Positions 23,828-33,174 of a DNA stretch of 64,000 bases are shown here, piece after piece. How positions within the stretch are numbered: the stretch's first letter is position 1; each line of letters begins with the position of its first letter. The notes below the pieces were generated by a model. That model ran no database searches, was not told where the DNA came from, and saw only the letters and a program-made list of their open reading frames with translations. The DNA comes from Xanthomonas sp. Leaf131. Its GTDB lineage: Bacteria > Pseudomonadota > Gammaproteobacteria > Xanthomonadales > Xanthomonadaceae. Made by a program: the position numbers and the translations under genes. The stretch covers positions 35,081 to 99,080 of the forward strand of contig NZ_LMOG01000006.1 in the NCBI RefSeq assembly GCF_001423495.1. The letters run 5' to 3'.

Positions 23828-25175
23828 GTCGGTCACGCCGCGTCGCGACAGCGGGCTGCCAGCGTTTCTGGTGGCCGTGGTGGCGTTGTCGCTGCTGAGC
23901 CAGCCGCTGTTGGTGCAGTCGGTGGGGACTGCCGCACCGGCGATGGCGCCGGGGGCAGGCCTGCCGGCGACCGGGCTGTTGTCGTGGGCGATCGATCTTG
24001 GGCTGCACAGCTGGAACCTGCCGTTCCAGGTGTGGCCGTTCATGGCGGTGGCTGCGAACGCGCTGTTCCTGTCGCTGCTGTGGCGCGATCTGGCCGGCGT
24101 GTTCGGACGCGGCTGGGCCAGCGGTTTGACCCTGCTGGTGGGCTGCAACCCGCTGTTCCTGCTGCCGATCGCCGCAGGCGGCAGCCAGGCGGTGGGCCTG
24201 CTCGCGTTCTATGGTTTGTGCCGCACCTTGCGTCGCTTGCAGACGCCGGTGGAAGCCTTCACGTATCTGCGTCTCGCCGGTTGGCTGTGCATCCTGCTGT
24301 GCCTGGATCTGCAGACGCTTGCGCTGTCGACGATGGTGGCGCCATGGCTGCTGCTGGTGATGCCGCCGCAGATGCTGCGCAAGGCGCCGGGCTCGTTCTA
24401 TCTGGTGTGCTATCTGCCGTTCGCGTTTCTGGTCGGCATGTGGGCCTACATCAACTTCACCGTGTTCAATGCGCCGTGGCCGACGCTGTCCAGCATCGCG
24501 CAGGGCGCGCATCCGCTGCCGTTGCCGTTGGCCGACCACGCCGAAGGCTGGTTGCCAGCGGTGCGCTGGGGCGTGGCGGCGGCGGTCTGCTTCCCGATTC
24601 TGGCATTGCTGGCGCGCAGCCGCAGTGGCGCGTTCACGCGCGGCGTGGTGGCCAGTGCCGGCACCGTGCTCTGTGCGGCGGCGTTGTCGTTCGCCTTCGG
24701 CTGGGCAGGCTTCGATGCCTTGTTGCTGCTGTGGGTGCCGGCGGCGTTGCTGCTGCGCGCGCTGCGTGCCGATCAGCGTAGCCAGGCGGCTGGTTTGCTG
24801 TTGCTTGGCCTGGTCGGTGCGGCGTGGGTGCAGCCGCAGGGCTGGGGCAGCTGGCTGCGTGCAGCGCCTGCCGATGCGCAATCGGCGTTGCAAGGCGAGG
24901 CGCTGGTGATGGCGGCGCCGGTATCGGTGCCGCTCACCAGTCACCTCAGCGCGGCGCCGACTACTGCAACGACACAGCCGGCGGTGGCGAACACCGCTGC
25001 AGTCGACACCGCCGCAGCAGCTGCTGCCGCCGACAGCGCGGCACCGACCGGCCCTGCGACGGCCACGGTGACGCACCCGGCCAAGAACGCTGCAAGGCTT
25101 GCGGCAACCGAGTGTGCGCAACACACCACAGCGGTGACGAGCGAGGCGTCGGCCGCATGTTCAAGCGCGTTTTAA
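23775..25175 (+). CDS. xagC: XagC-like polytopic membrane protein
   Basis: 466-aa inner-membrane protein with about eight to ten hydrophobic segments (first FLVAVVALSLLSQPLLV at about 30-46; last near 335-350). It ends in an Ala/Thr/Pro-rich periplasmic or cytoplasmic tail of about 110 residues. No catalytic motif is recognised. Gene order identifies it as XagC; it overlaps xagB by 53 nt and the following lipoprotein gene by 19 nt, so the four genes are co-translated. Likely role: partner of the glycosyltransferase in polymer synthesis or transport. Confidence 0.65.
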   Translation: MASASIRKTSVAPHSKSESVTPRRDSGLPAFLVAVVALSLLSQPLLVQSVGTAAPAMAPGAGLPATGLLSWAIDLGLHSWNLPFQVWPFMAVAANALFLSLLWRDLAGVFGRGWASGLTLLVGCNPLFLLPIAAGGSQAVGLLAFYGLCRTLRRLQTPVEAFTYLRLAGWLCILLCLDLQTLALSTMVAPWLLLVMPPQMLRKAPGSFYLVCYLPFAFLVGMWAYINFTVFNAPWPTLSSIAQGAHPLPLPLADHAEGWLPAVRWGVAAAVCFPILALLARSRSGAFTRGVVASAGTVLCAAALSFAFGWAGFDALLLLWVPAALLLRALRADQRSQAAGLLLLGLVGAAWVQPQGWGSWLRAAPADAQSALQGEALVMAAPVSVPLTSHLSAAPTTATTQPAVANTAAVDTAAAAAAADSAAPTGPATATVTHPAKNAARLAATECAQHTTAVTSEASAACSSAF

Positions 25176-26125
25176 GCACTGCCTTGCTGGCCGGCGCGTG
25201 CATGCTCGCGAACGGCTGCAATGCGGATGCGTCCACTTGGATGGGCGCCAACGTCAAGGTCTCGGCCAATGCGCCGTGGGAAAGCGAGGCTGCGGCACAG
25301 TCGCTGGACGCACTGGCCAAGACCGGTGCCAGCAAGGCGCTGCTGGTGGCCTTCGTGTGGCAGGCCACTGCGCAGTCGAACGACCCGGTGCTGGGCAGTG
25401 ACAGCAGTGTCGAGGCCATGCGCGCCGCACTCCGCCAGAGCCACCACGCCGGCCTGCAGGCCACGCTCAAGGTGCATCTGTGGATCCCCGGCCATTGGGC
25501 GGGCGACACCGCACCCACCGATCAGGCAGCCTGGTTTGCTGCCTATCAGAACGCGCTGCTGCCGCTGGCCAAACTGGCGCAGGACGAACACGCCGAAGCG
25601 CTGGTGATCGGCACCGAACTGCGCAAGCTGCAGGACGCGCCGCAATGGCCTGGCCTGGTAGCGGAAGTGCGCAAGGTTTATCGCGGCAAACTGCTGTACG
25701 TGGCCGACGGCATGGAGCATGCCGAGAGCTTCCGGTACTGGTCGTTGTTCGATGCGGTGGGCACCAGCCTGTATCCGCGTCTGTCCGAAGCCGCCGCCAC
25801 GCGCACGACCGAGATGAACGCCGCCGCGCAGCGCCTGCAGGAGTTGGGCCAGCGCGTAGGCAAGCCGGTGTGGGTGGCCGAGTTGGGCTTGCGCTCGGCA
25901 CGCGGCAGCCTGGCCGCGCCGTGGGAAAGCCCGGAGCAACGCACCGCCGCAGTCGATACGCGCCTGCAATTGCAGGTGCTGCAGCAGTGGCGAAAAGTGC
26001 TGCAGGCGCACGGCGTGGAAGGCATCGCGCTGTGGTGCTGGTACACCGACCCCAAGGCCGGTGGTCCGGGCGATAGCGACTTCACCGTGCAGGGCAAACC
26101 TGCGCAACAGGTGTTGGCGCGCTGA
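25157..26125 (+). CDS. GH113-like TIM-barrel glycoside hydrolase lipoprotein of the xag operon
   Basis: 322-aa exported protein. The signal peptide ends in a lipobox (ANGC, Cys about 22), so it is probably membrane-anchored in the periplasm. The body is a (beta/alpha)8 barrel. Glu in LVIGTELRKL (about residue 154) and Glu in VWVAELGLRS (about 242) sit where clan GH-A enzymes place the acid/base and nucleophile. It ends with WCWYTDPKAGG, as in GH113-type proteins. It is the last gene of the xag-like operon, overlapping xagC by 19 nt. Inference: it trims or releases the Xag polymer, as BcsZ does for cellulose. Confidence 0.7.
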   Translation: MFKRVLSTALLAGACMLANGCNADASTWMGANVKVSANAPWESEAAAQSLDALAKTGASKALLVAFVWQATAQSNDPVLGSDSSVEAMRAALRQSHHAGLQATLKVHLWIPGHWAGDTAPTDQAAWFAAYQNALLPLAKLAQDEHAEALVIGTELRKLQDAPQWPGLVAEVRKVYRGKLLYVADGMEHAESFRYWSLFDAVGTSLYPRLSEAAATRTTEMNAAAQRLQELGQRVGKPVWVAELGLRSARGSLAAPWESPEQRTAAVDTRLQLQVLQQWRKVLQAHGVEGIALWCWYTDPKAGGPGDSDFTVQGKPAQQVLAR

Positions 26126-26209
26126 GCTTGCGCAGCAGCGCAGCGCCCGCCGGCGCGTCGGATTGGCTTGCACGCAGCGCGATCGCTGCTGCGGGCATAA
26201 TCCGGCGGC

Positions 26210-27406
26210 ATGATCATCCACTCGCTGCTCGACACCGACCTCTATAAATTCACCATGATGCAGGCGGTGCTGCATCAGCACCCCGCCGCGCAGGTCGACT
26301 ACCGTTTCAAGTGCCGTACGCCGGGTGTGGATCTGGCCCAGTTCATCGAGGAGATCTCGCGCGAGATCGATGCGCTGTGCCGGTTGCGGCTGCGCGAGGA
26401 CGAGGTGGCCTATCTGCGCGGTCTGCGCTTCATCAAGCCGGATTTTGCCGACTTCCTGGCGCTGTTTCATCTGGATCGCAAGTATCTGCAGCTGTCGGCA
26501 TCGACCACCCATCCGGGCGAGATCGAGCTGACCATCCGCGGTCCGTGGCTGCACACGATCCTGTTCGAAGTGCCGCTGCTGGCGATCGTCAACGAGGTGT
26601 GGTTCCGCAATACCTCCGAGCCGGATTTCGAGCAGGGCCGCAGCCGCCTGCGCGAGAAGGTGCGCAGCCTGCGCAGCATGCCGGCCGGCTGCAGCATCGC
26701 CGACTACGGTACCCGTCGTCGCTATTCGCGGCAGTGGCATGCCGAGTTGCTGCCGCTGCTGCGCGATGGCCTGGGCGAGCAGTTCGTGGGCACCAGCAAT
26801 GTGTATTTCGCCAAGCAGTACGGGCTGACCCCGCTAGGCACGATGGCGCATGAGTATCTGCAGGCGTTCCAGGCGCTGGGACCGCGTCTGCGCGATTCGC
26901 AGGTGGCCGCGCTGGAATCGTGGGCGCGCGAGTACCGCGGCGATCTGGGTATCGCCTTGTCCGATGTGGTTGGGCTGGAGGCGTTCCTGCGCGACTTCGA
27001 CTTGTATTTCTGCAAGCTGTTCGACGGCATGCGCCACGATTCGGGCGACCCGTTCGACTGGGGCGAGCGGGTCATCGCGCACTTCGAAGCGCACCGCATC
27101 GATCCCCGGACCAAGGTGCTGGTGTTCAGCGATGGCCTCAACATCGACAAGGTGATGCGGCTGTACGCGCACTTCCATGCCCGCTGCCGGCTGGCGTTCG
27201 GCGTGGGCACCAGCCTGACCAACGATCTGGGGCCGACGCCGCTGCAGATCGTGATCAAGATGGTCCGCTGCAATGGCCAGCCGGTGGCAAAGCTCAGCGA
27301 TTCGCCGGGCAAGAGCATGTGCGATGACCCCGGCTACCTGCGCTACCTGCGCGATGTCTTCGGCTTGCCGCCGATGCCCGAGACGGGTGACCTGGCGCGG
27401 CACTAA
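26210..27406 (+). CDS. pncB: nicotinate phosphoribosyltransferase
   Basis: 398-aa cytoplasmic enzyme of NAD salvage, making nicotinate mononucleotide from nicotinate and PRPP with ATP hydrolysis. The N-terminus [19 protein letters not shown] is the family hallmark. The catalytic region has [19 protein letters not shown] and the C-terminal half [30 protein letters not shown] and [10 protein letters not shown]. It lies between the xag-like and bcs loci, an unrelated housekeeping gene in their midst. Confidence 0.97.
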   Translation: MIIHSLLDTDLYKFTMMQAVLHQHPAAQVDYRFKCRTPGVDLAQFIEEISREIDALCRLRLREDEVAYLRGLRFIKPDFADFLALFHLDRKYLQLSASTTHPGEIELTIRGPWLHTILFEVPLLAIVNEVWFRNTSEPDFEQGRSRLREKVRSLRSMPAGCSIADYGTRRRYSRQWHAELLPLLRDGLGEQFVGTSNVYFAKQYGLTPLGTMAHEYLQAFQALGPRLRDSQVAALESWAREYRGDLGIALSDVVGLEAFLRDFDLYFCKLFDGMRHDSGDPFDWGERVIAHFEAHRIDPRTKVLVFSDGLNIDKVMRLYAHFHARCRLAFGVGTSLTNDLGPTPLQIVIKMVRCNGQPVAKLSDSPGKSMCDDPGYLRYLRDVFGLPPMPETGDLARH

Positions 27407-27503
27407 CTGACGCGTGGCGGCAGTGTGGGGTGGGAATGCGGAGCCGCTGTCAGGGGATGGCCGGAAAAATGCGATGCATCGCTCAATTGCGGATTGGCAG
27501 CCG

Positions 27504-27535
27504 TTAACATTGGCATCACGCTTGCGTCACGTTAA
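27504..27535. promoter_or_regulatory. inverted repeat upstream of the bcs operon
   Basis: Arms TTAAC (27504-27508) and GTTAA (27531-27535) flank ATCACGCTTGCGTCAC, 50 nt before the first bcs gene. It could be a regulator site in the 178-nt promoter region; no specific regulator is identified. Confidence 0.25.
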
Positions 27536-27584
27536 GTGCACGCGGTGTTGATGTTTGGCCTTTCTCTCTTGCGGCGTCTGTTGA

Positions 27585-28040
27585 ATGACTGCACTCGATC
27601 CATTGTCGCTTTACCGCACGCGCAGCTGCTCCCGGCAGTGGCTGGGCTTTGTGCGGGCGATGGCCGACGAATTCGGCGCCGAGTTGCCGGAGGACGATCT
27701 GGCGACCTTGATGGCGCGGATCGGCCGGCGCTTCGCGCGCGAGCACCGGCTTGCGCCGTGCGCAACCTTGGACGAGATGCAGCAGGCCGCCAATGCAGTG
27801 TGGGAGCGCTGCGATTGGGGCCATTGCGCGATGGGGGAACACGCCGACCACGTGCGGATTCAGCACGCCGGCGCGCCATTGGGCGTGGCGCTGGAGGGGG
27901 CCGCGTGGAGCGACGGATTTTTGCAGGGCGTGTACGAAGGGTGGTTCCAGCAACTGGGGATGCTGGCAGGCCTGGCGGTGCAGACCGCAGCAGGCGACAC
28001 GGTCGATCTGCGCAACTTCGTGTTGGCGCGGACGGCATAG
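27585..28040 (+). CDS. bcsD: BcsD-like cellulose synthase subunit
   Basis: 151-aa soluble protein, close to the usual 150-160 aa of BcsD (Cellsynth_D), the periplasmic octamer that organises export of glucan chains. The segment CSRQWLGFVRAMADEFGAEL near the N-terminus and the LEGAAWSDGFLQGVYEGWF region fit that family; no signal peptide is seen. It opens the operon upstream of bcsA, whereas in Komagataeibacter bcsD is last. Assignment rests on these motifs and operon position. Confidence 0.65.
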   Translation: MTALDPLSLYRTRSCSRQWLGFVRAMADEFGAELPEDDLATLMARIGRRFAREHRLAPCATLDEMQQAANAVWERCDWGHCAMGEHADHVRIQHAGAPLGVALEGAAWSDGFLQGVYEGWFQQLGMLAGLAVQTAAGDTVDLRNFVLARTA

Positions 28041-28068
28041 ACAGGTTGGTTCGGGCAAGGGGAGTGTG

Positions 28069-28581
28069 ATGGCACCGAAGAACAACAAGGCAACACCCGG
28101 ACACGACGATGTGTCCGGCCTGTTCGCGCGTCTGGGGACGCAGGCGAGCGAGGGATACCAGGATTTCGCCCACACCCAGCTGCCGCCGCGCAAGCCGGGT
28201 GTAGCACAGGCGAGCGTGATGCAGACGAGCGCGCCGATGCCGGTCGAGACGGTTGCGTTGGAAGCTGCGCAGCCGCCAGTTCCAATCCAGGCGCAAACGC
28301 CAACGCCAACGCCAACGCAGAGCGCGTCGCCTGCGCCGCAGGTGCCGCTTGCGGTCCACGTGCAGCCGCCCGCGCCGGTCGAAGACGCAGCAAGCCAGTC
28401 ATCGCCCGATGCGCTCGCGCCGCTGCGCAAGTTGCGGCAGCTCGACGAGTCCGCGCCGCGCGGCGTGCAGCCAGTAGATCGGCCGGCGCAGACGCCGTTG
28501 GAGCGCCTGTTCCAGCGGTTGCTGCAAGCCGACGCGCCCAGCTCGGCGCAAAGCCCGCTCAAGCGTCTGCGCTCGCGTTGA
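28069..28581 (+). CDS. Pro/Gln-rich BcsO/BcsP-like accessory protein
   Basis: 170-aa low-complexity protein between the bcsD-like gene and bcsA. The N-terminus DDVSGLFARLG...GYQDF is a short motif shared by several small cellulose-operon proteins (BcsR, BcsO, BcsP). It is followed by a Pro/Gln/Ala-rich linker with PTPTPT repeats and a basic C-terminus (TPLERLFQRLLQ, LKRLRSR). It probably mediates protein contacts at the synthase; catalytic activity is not expected. Confidence 0.55.
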   Translation: MAPKNNKATPGHDDVSGLFARLGTQASEGYQDFAHTQLPPRKPGVAQASVMQTSAPMPVETVALEAAQPPVPIQAQTPTPTPTQSASPAPQVPLAVHVQPPAPVEDAASQSSPDALAPLRKLRQLDESAPRGVQPVDRPAQTPLERLFQRLLQADAPSSAQSPLKRLRSR

Positions 28582-28669
28582 CCCGCACCACCGTGTGATG
28601 TCCGGCAAGCGCTCGCACGCTTGTCGCTTTCGCTTTGCCGTACGCCACCACGTCTGAAGGATCTTGTTG

Positions 28670-30814
28670 ATGACCGCTGCCAGCCTCCGTTCTGCATCAC
28701 CGTTGCCCACGTTTGCGACCTGGGCGCTGTGGTTGCTGGGCGGCTTGCTGCTGGTATTCGTGGTGGCCGTGCCGATGGATGTGACCCAGCAGCTGGTGTT
28801 CTCCGGCGTGCTGTTCGCCGTTGCGCTGGCGGTGCGCAAGCGTGGCGGGCGGGTGGTGATCCTGACGATGATGGGCATGTCGCTGGCGGTGTCGTGCCGC
28901 TACATCTGGTGGCGCACCACCCAGACCATGGGCGTGGGCAACGCGGTGGATTTCATCCTCGGCCTGGGCTTGTTGATGGCCGAGCTGTATGCGTTCGTGA
29001 TCCTGGTATTGGGCTATTTTCAGGTGCTGTGGCCGCTCAATCGCAAACCGGTGCCGTTGCCCGCCGACCAGTCGCTGTGGCCGAGCGTGGATGTGTTCAT
29101 TCCCACCTACAACGAGCCGCTGTCGGTGGTGCGCACCACCGTGCTGGCTGCCAGCGTGATCGATTGGCCGGCCGGCAAGATCAGCATCCATCTGCTCGAC
29201 GACGGCCGCCGCGACGAATTCCGCGACTTCTGCGCCGAGGTCGGCATCAACTACGTCACCCGCACCAACAACGCGCACGCCAAGGCCGGCAACATCAATG
29301 CGGCGTTGAAGAAGTGCAGCGGCGACTACGTGGCGATCTTCGACTGCGACCACATTCCCACCCGCTCGTTCCTGCAGGTGGCGATGGGCTGGTTTCTGCA
29401 CGACACCAAGCTGGCCTTGGTGCAGATGCCGCACTATTTCTTTTCGCCGGATCCGTTCGAGCGCAACCTGGATACGCACGGCAAGGTGCCCAACGAGGGC
29501 GAGCTGTTTTACGGCCTGTTGCAGGACGGCAACGACCAGTGGAATGCCACCTTCTTTTGCGGCTCGTGCGCGGTGATCAAGCGCACCGCCTTGGAGGAAG
29601 TGGGCGGGGTGGCGGTGGAAACCGTCACCGAAGATGCGCACACCGCGCTCAAGCTGCAGCGCCGCGGGTATCGCACTGCATACCTGGCAGTGCCGCAGGC
29701 CGCAGGCTTGGCGACCGAAAGCCTGTCCGGGCATGTGGCGCAGCGCATCCGTTGGGCGCGCGGCATGGCGCAGATCGCGCGTATCGACAATCCGCTGCTG
29801 GGCCGCGGGCTCAGGCTCTCGCAGCGGCTGTGCTACCTCAACGCGATGCTGCACTTTTTCTACGGCTTGCCGCGCATCATCTATCTCACCGCGCCATTGG
29901 CCTATCTGTTCTTCGGTGCGCATGTGATCCAGGCATCTGCGTTGATGATTCTGGCCTATGCGTTGCCGCATATTTTGCAGGCCAATCTGACCAACCTGCG
30001 CGTGCAAAGCCGCTTCCGCCATCTGCTGTGGAACGAGGTCTACGAGACCACGCTGGCCTGGTACATTTTTCGCCCGACGCTGGTCGCACTGCTCAATCCC
30101 AAGCTCGGCAAGTTCAACGTCACCCCCAAGGGCGGGCTGGTGGCGCGCAGTTACTTCGATGCGCAGATCGCCAAACCGTATCTGTTCCTGTTGTTGCTCA
30201 ACCTGGCCGGTGTGGCTGCCGGCGTGCTGCGCCTGATCTATGTTGGCGGTAGCGGCGAGCAGCAGACGATCTGGTTCAATCTGGCCTGGACGCTCTACAA
30301 CATGGTGCTGCTGGGCGCCACGATCGCCACCGCCAGCGAAACCCGTCAGGTGCGCAGCGCGCATCGCGTGCCATTGGATATTCCGGTCAATCTGTATCTG
30401 CCCGATGGCAACGTGCTGGCCAGTCGCTCGCAGAACTTTTCCACCGGCGGCATGGCAATCAAGCTCGCGCAGCCGCAGCCGATCGAGCCTGGGTTGCCGG
30501 TGCAGATCGGCCTGAGTCATCGCGGTGTGGAGCAGACCTTGCCGGCGGTGGTACGGCAGGATCGCGACGGCCAGGTCAGCGTGCAGTTCACTGCGATGTC
30601 GATGGAACAGGAGCGCTGGCTGGTGGCGTCGACCTTCGCGCGTGCCGATATCTGGCTGTCGCAATGGGGCCAGCACGACCGCGATTCATTCTGGCGCTCG
30701 ATGGGCCAGGTGCTGGCCGCCAGCGCGCGCGGCTTCGGACGCCTGGGCGGGCATATCGCGCTCAGTGCGCGTCAAGGCTTCCGCCCGGCGCGCGCAGTGG
30801 ATCTGGAGTCGTGA
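28670..30814 (+). CDS. bcsA: cellulose synthase catalytic subunit BcsA
   Basis: 714-aa inner-membrane processive glycosyltransferase that polymerises UDP-glucose and extrudes the chain. ATG 28670 has AAGGA 8 nt upstream. The GT2 core shows LLDDGRRDEF (about 174), FDCDHIPTR (about 224), ATFFCGSCAV, TEDAHT (about 320) and QRIRWARGM (about 357), i.e. D, DxD, TED and QxxRW. Eight or so membrane segments surround it. The C-terminal PilZ domain has RSAHR (about 560) and NFSTGG (about 588), matching RxxxR and (D/N)xSxxG, so c-di-GMP activation is expected. Confidence 0.97.
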   Translation: MTAASLRSASPLPTFATWALWLLGGLLLVFVVAVPMDVTQQLVFSGVLFAVALAVRKRGGRVVILTMMGMSLAVSCRYIWWRTTQTMGVGNAVDFILGLGLLMAELYAFVILVLGYFQVLWPLNRKPVPLPADQSLWPSVDVFIPTYNEPLSVVRTTVLAASVIDWPAGKISIHLLDDGRRDEFRDFCAEVGINYVTRTNNAHAKAGNINAALKKCSGDYVAIFDCDHIPTRSFLQVAMGWFLHDTKLALVQMPHYFFSPDPFERNLDTHGKVPNEGELFYGLLQDGNDQWNATFFCGSCAVIKRTALEEVGGVAVETVTEDAHTALKLQRRGYRTAYLAVPQAAGLATESLSGHVAQRIRWARGMAQIARIDNPLLGRGLRLSQRLCYLNAMLHFFYGLPRIIYLTAPLAYLFFGAHVIQASALMILAYALPHILQANLTNLRVQSRFRHLLWNEVYETTLAWYIFRPTLVALLNPKLGKFNVTPKGGLVARSYFDAQIAKPYLFLLLLNLAGVAAGVLRLIYVGGSGEQQTIWFNLAWTLYNMVLLGATIATASETRQVRSAHRVPLDIPVNLYLPDGNVLASRSQNFSTGGMAIKLAQPQPIEPGLPVQIGLSHRGVEQTLPAVVRQDRDGQVSVQFTAMSMEQERWLVASTFARADIWLSQWGQHDRDSFWRSMGQVLAASARGFGRLGGHIALSARQGFRPARAVDLES

Positions 30815-30819
30815 GCGTG

Positions 30820-33174
30820 ATGCGTGCTGTTTCCCTTTTCTCTGCCAAGAAGCAACTGATGCGAATGTCTCCGGCTGTGTTGACCTGTGCGCTCACCTTT
30901 CTGGCCGGCTTGGCGCAGGCGCAACAGAGCGCGTCATCGCCATCGACAAGCACGCCGCCCGAGCCGGCCGGCGTCGCTGCGACAGCGCTGGTCGCACCGG
31001 CACCGCTGCCGGCCGGCAGCACGCGCGCATCGAGCCTGCGCGACCTGGGCATCGACTACGAAATCACCTTGCGCGGCGTGCAGGGCAGTGCCGGCGTGCC
31101 CTTCAGCGTGCGCAGCGACGAGATCGTCACCGCTGCCACGCTCAACCTCAAATACAGCTACTCGCCCTCGCTGTTGCCGGACCTGTCGCATCTGAAGGTC
31201 ACCATCAACGGCGTCACCGTGGGCACCTTGCCCACCGACAAGGCCAACGCCGGCAAACTGCTCTCGGCCGATCTGCCGATCGACCCGCGCCTGGTCACCG
31301 ATTACAACCAGCTCAACCTGCAGTTGATCGGCCATTACACGCGCGAGTGCGAAGACCCGGATCACAGCAGTCTGTGGGCGAATGTGGACGCGGCCACCAC
31401 GCTGTCGCTGACCGCCACGCCGCTGGCGCTGGCCAATAACCTCGCGCTGCTGCCGGTGCCGTTCTTCGATGTGCGCGACACGCGCCGGCTGGAATTGCCG
31501 TTCTATTTTCCGCAGCGCCCGGACAACGCCACGCTGCAGGCGGCCGGTGTGGTCGCCTCGTGGTTCGGCACCTTGGCCGGTTACCGCGGCGCGGTGTTCC
31601 CGGCCTCGACCGAGGCCTTGCCGGCCACCGGTAACGCGGTGGTATTCGCCACGCCGGGCACGCTGCCGGCGCAGTTCGCCACCGCCGAGAGTGGCGTGGC
31701 CGATATCCGTGGCCCGACCGTGGCGGTGGTGGTCAACCCGACCGATCCCAACGGCAAGCTGCTGCTGGTGCTCGGCCGCAACAGCGAAGACCTGCAACGC
31801 GCCGCCACCGCGCTGGCGTTGCGTGCGCCATTGACCGGCGCGGTCGCACGCATCGGCGAACTCAGCGCACCGGCGCCGCGGCAGCCGTACGACGCGCCCA
31901 AGTGGGTGTCCAGCGAGCGCCCGGTGCGCTTCGGCGATCTGGTCACCCAGCCCAGCCAGCTCAACGTCACCGGCTATCACCCGGACCTGATCCGGGTCGG
32001 TCTGCAGCTGCCGCCGGACCTGTTCGTGTGGGAACGCGACGGCATTCCGGTCGCGCTGAAATACCGCTACACGGTGCCGGAGGTCGACAACAAATCCGCG
32101 CTCAACGTCAGCATCAACGAATCGTTCGTGACCACGCTGCCGTTGACCGGGCGCCCGTTCGCCGAATCCACCCCGAGGCGCTGGTGGAACAGCCTGGGCG
32201 CGCGCGGCAGCATGCCGGTGCACCAGGATCTGAAACTTCCGGTGGGCGCGTTCTCGGCCAATAGCCAGCTGCGTTTCCACTTCTTCTTCGATCGCCCGCA
32301 GGGCGAGGAATGCAAGAACACCTTCCCGGATGTATCGGGCGCCATCGATGCCGATTCCACCATCGACCTGAGCGGTTTCCATCACTACATGGCGATGCCG
32401 AATCTGGCTGCGTTCGCCAATGCCGGGTATCCGTTCACGCGCCTGGCCGATCTGTCCGACTCCACCATCGTGCTGCCCAACAATCCCGGCGATCAGGATC
32501 TGGGCAATGTGCTGACCCTGCTCGGCCGCTTCGGTGCCTCCACCGGGTATCCGGCGCTGCATGCGCAGATCATCGGTGCCGGCGCCGTGCAGCAGCATGC
32601 CGATCGCGATCTGTTGCTGCTGGGGAGTGCGCAGTCGCAACCGCTGTTCAAGCAATGGCGCGCCCATCTGCCGGTAGGCCAGGACGGGCAATCGACACGC
32701 TTTGCGCTGACCGATTGGGTGTTCGAAAAACTGCCGCGCTTCCTGTCCTTCGATGCGCGCCGCACCGACTTGCCGACCACTGCGGAAATCGCCCTGCAAC
32801 CGCAGCCGGACGACGTACTATTGATGGGCTTCGAATCGCCGTTGAAGTCCGGTCGCAGCGTGGTAGCGTTCCAGACCGAAGACCCGGCCAACATGAGCCG
32901 GCTGTTCGATGCCTGGTTCGATCCGACCTTGCTCAAGGACTTCCAGGGCAGCGTGGTGTTGCTGCAGCAGAAGAAGGTCACCAGCCTGGTCGGCAACCAG
33001 ACCTATTACGTGGGCCATCTGCCGATCCCGACCTGGTTGCGTTGGTACTTCTCGCACCACCCGGTGTGGCTGGCCCTCACCGTGGCGCTGCTGGCGTTGT
33101 TGCTGGCCCTGGCCGCGCGCGTGCTGCTGCGCCGACACACCGCCGAGCGGCTCAACGAAGGCCGCAGCGCATGA
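30820..33174 (+). CDS. bcsB: cellulose synthase periplasmic subunit BcsB
   Basis: 784-aa periplasmic partner of BcsA, with a signal peptide (hydrophobic core ending AGLAQA), two repeats of carbohydrate-binding plus flavodoxin-like domains, and a single C-terminal membrane helix (about 745-770) needed for BcsA activity. The motif HYTRECEDPDHSSLWA is conserved in the family. ATG 30820 is chosen; GTG 30817 and ATG 30862 are in-frame alternatives. It ends in an ATGA overlap with bcsZ. Confidence 0.95.
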   Translation: MRAVSLFSAKKQLMRMSPAVLTCALTFLAGLAQAQQSASSPSTSTPPEPAGVAATALVAPAPLPAGSTRASSLRDLGIDYEITLRGVQGSAGVPFSVRSDEIVTAATLNLKYSYSPSLLPDLSHLKVTINGVTVGTLPTDKANAGKLLSADLPIDPRLVTDYNQLNLQLIGHYTRECEDPDHSSLWANVDAATTLSLTATPLALANNLALLPVPFFDVRDTRRLELPFYFPQRPDNATLQAAGVVASWFGTLAGYRGAVFPASTEALPATGNAVVFATPGTLPAQFATAESGVADIRGPTVAVVVNPTDPNGKLLLVLGRNSEDLQRAATALALRAPLTGAVARIGELSAPAPRQPYDAPKWVSSERPVRFGDLVTQPSQLNVTGYHPDLIRVGLQLPPDLFVWERDGIPVALKYRYTVPEVDNKSALNVSINESFVTTLPLTGRPFAESTPRRWWNSLGARGSMPVHQDLKLPVGAFSANSQLRFHFFFDRPQGEECKNTFPDVSGAIDADSTIDLSGFHHYMAMPNLAAFANAGYPFTRLADLSDSTIVLPNNPGDQDLGNVLTLLGRFGASTGYPALHAQIIGAGAVQQHADRDLLLLGSAQSQPLFKQWRAHLPVGQDGQSTRFALTDWVFEKLPRFLSFDARRTDLPTTAEIALQPQPDDVLLMGFESPLKSGRSVVAFQTEDPANMSRLFDAWFDPTLLKDFQGSVVLLQQKKVTSLVGNQTYYVGHLPIPTWLRWYFSHHPVWLALTVALLALLLALAARVLLRRHTAERLNEGRSA

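Noticed and set aside
28697-30676. 659-codon open frame antisense to bcsA
   Set aside because: Low-complexity His/Gln/Arg product without motifs; the sense strand carries all the cellulose synthase motifs.
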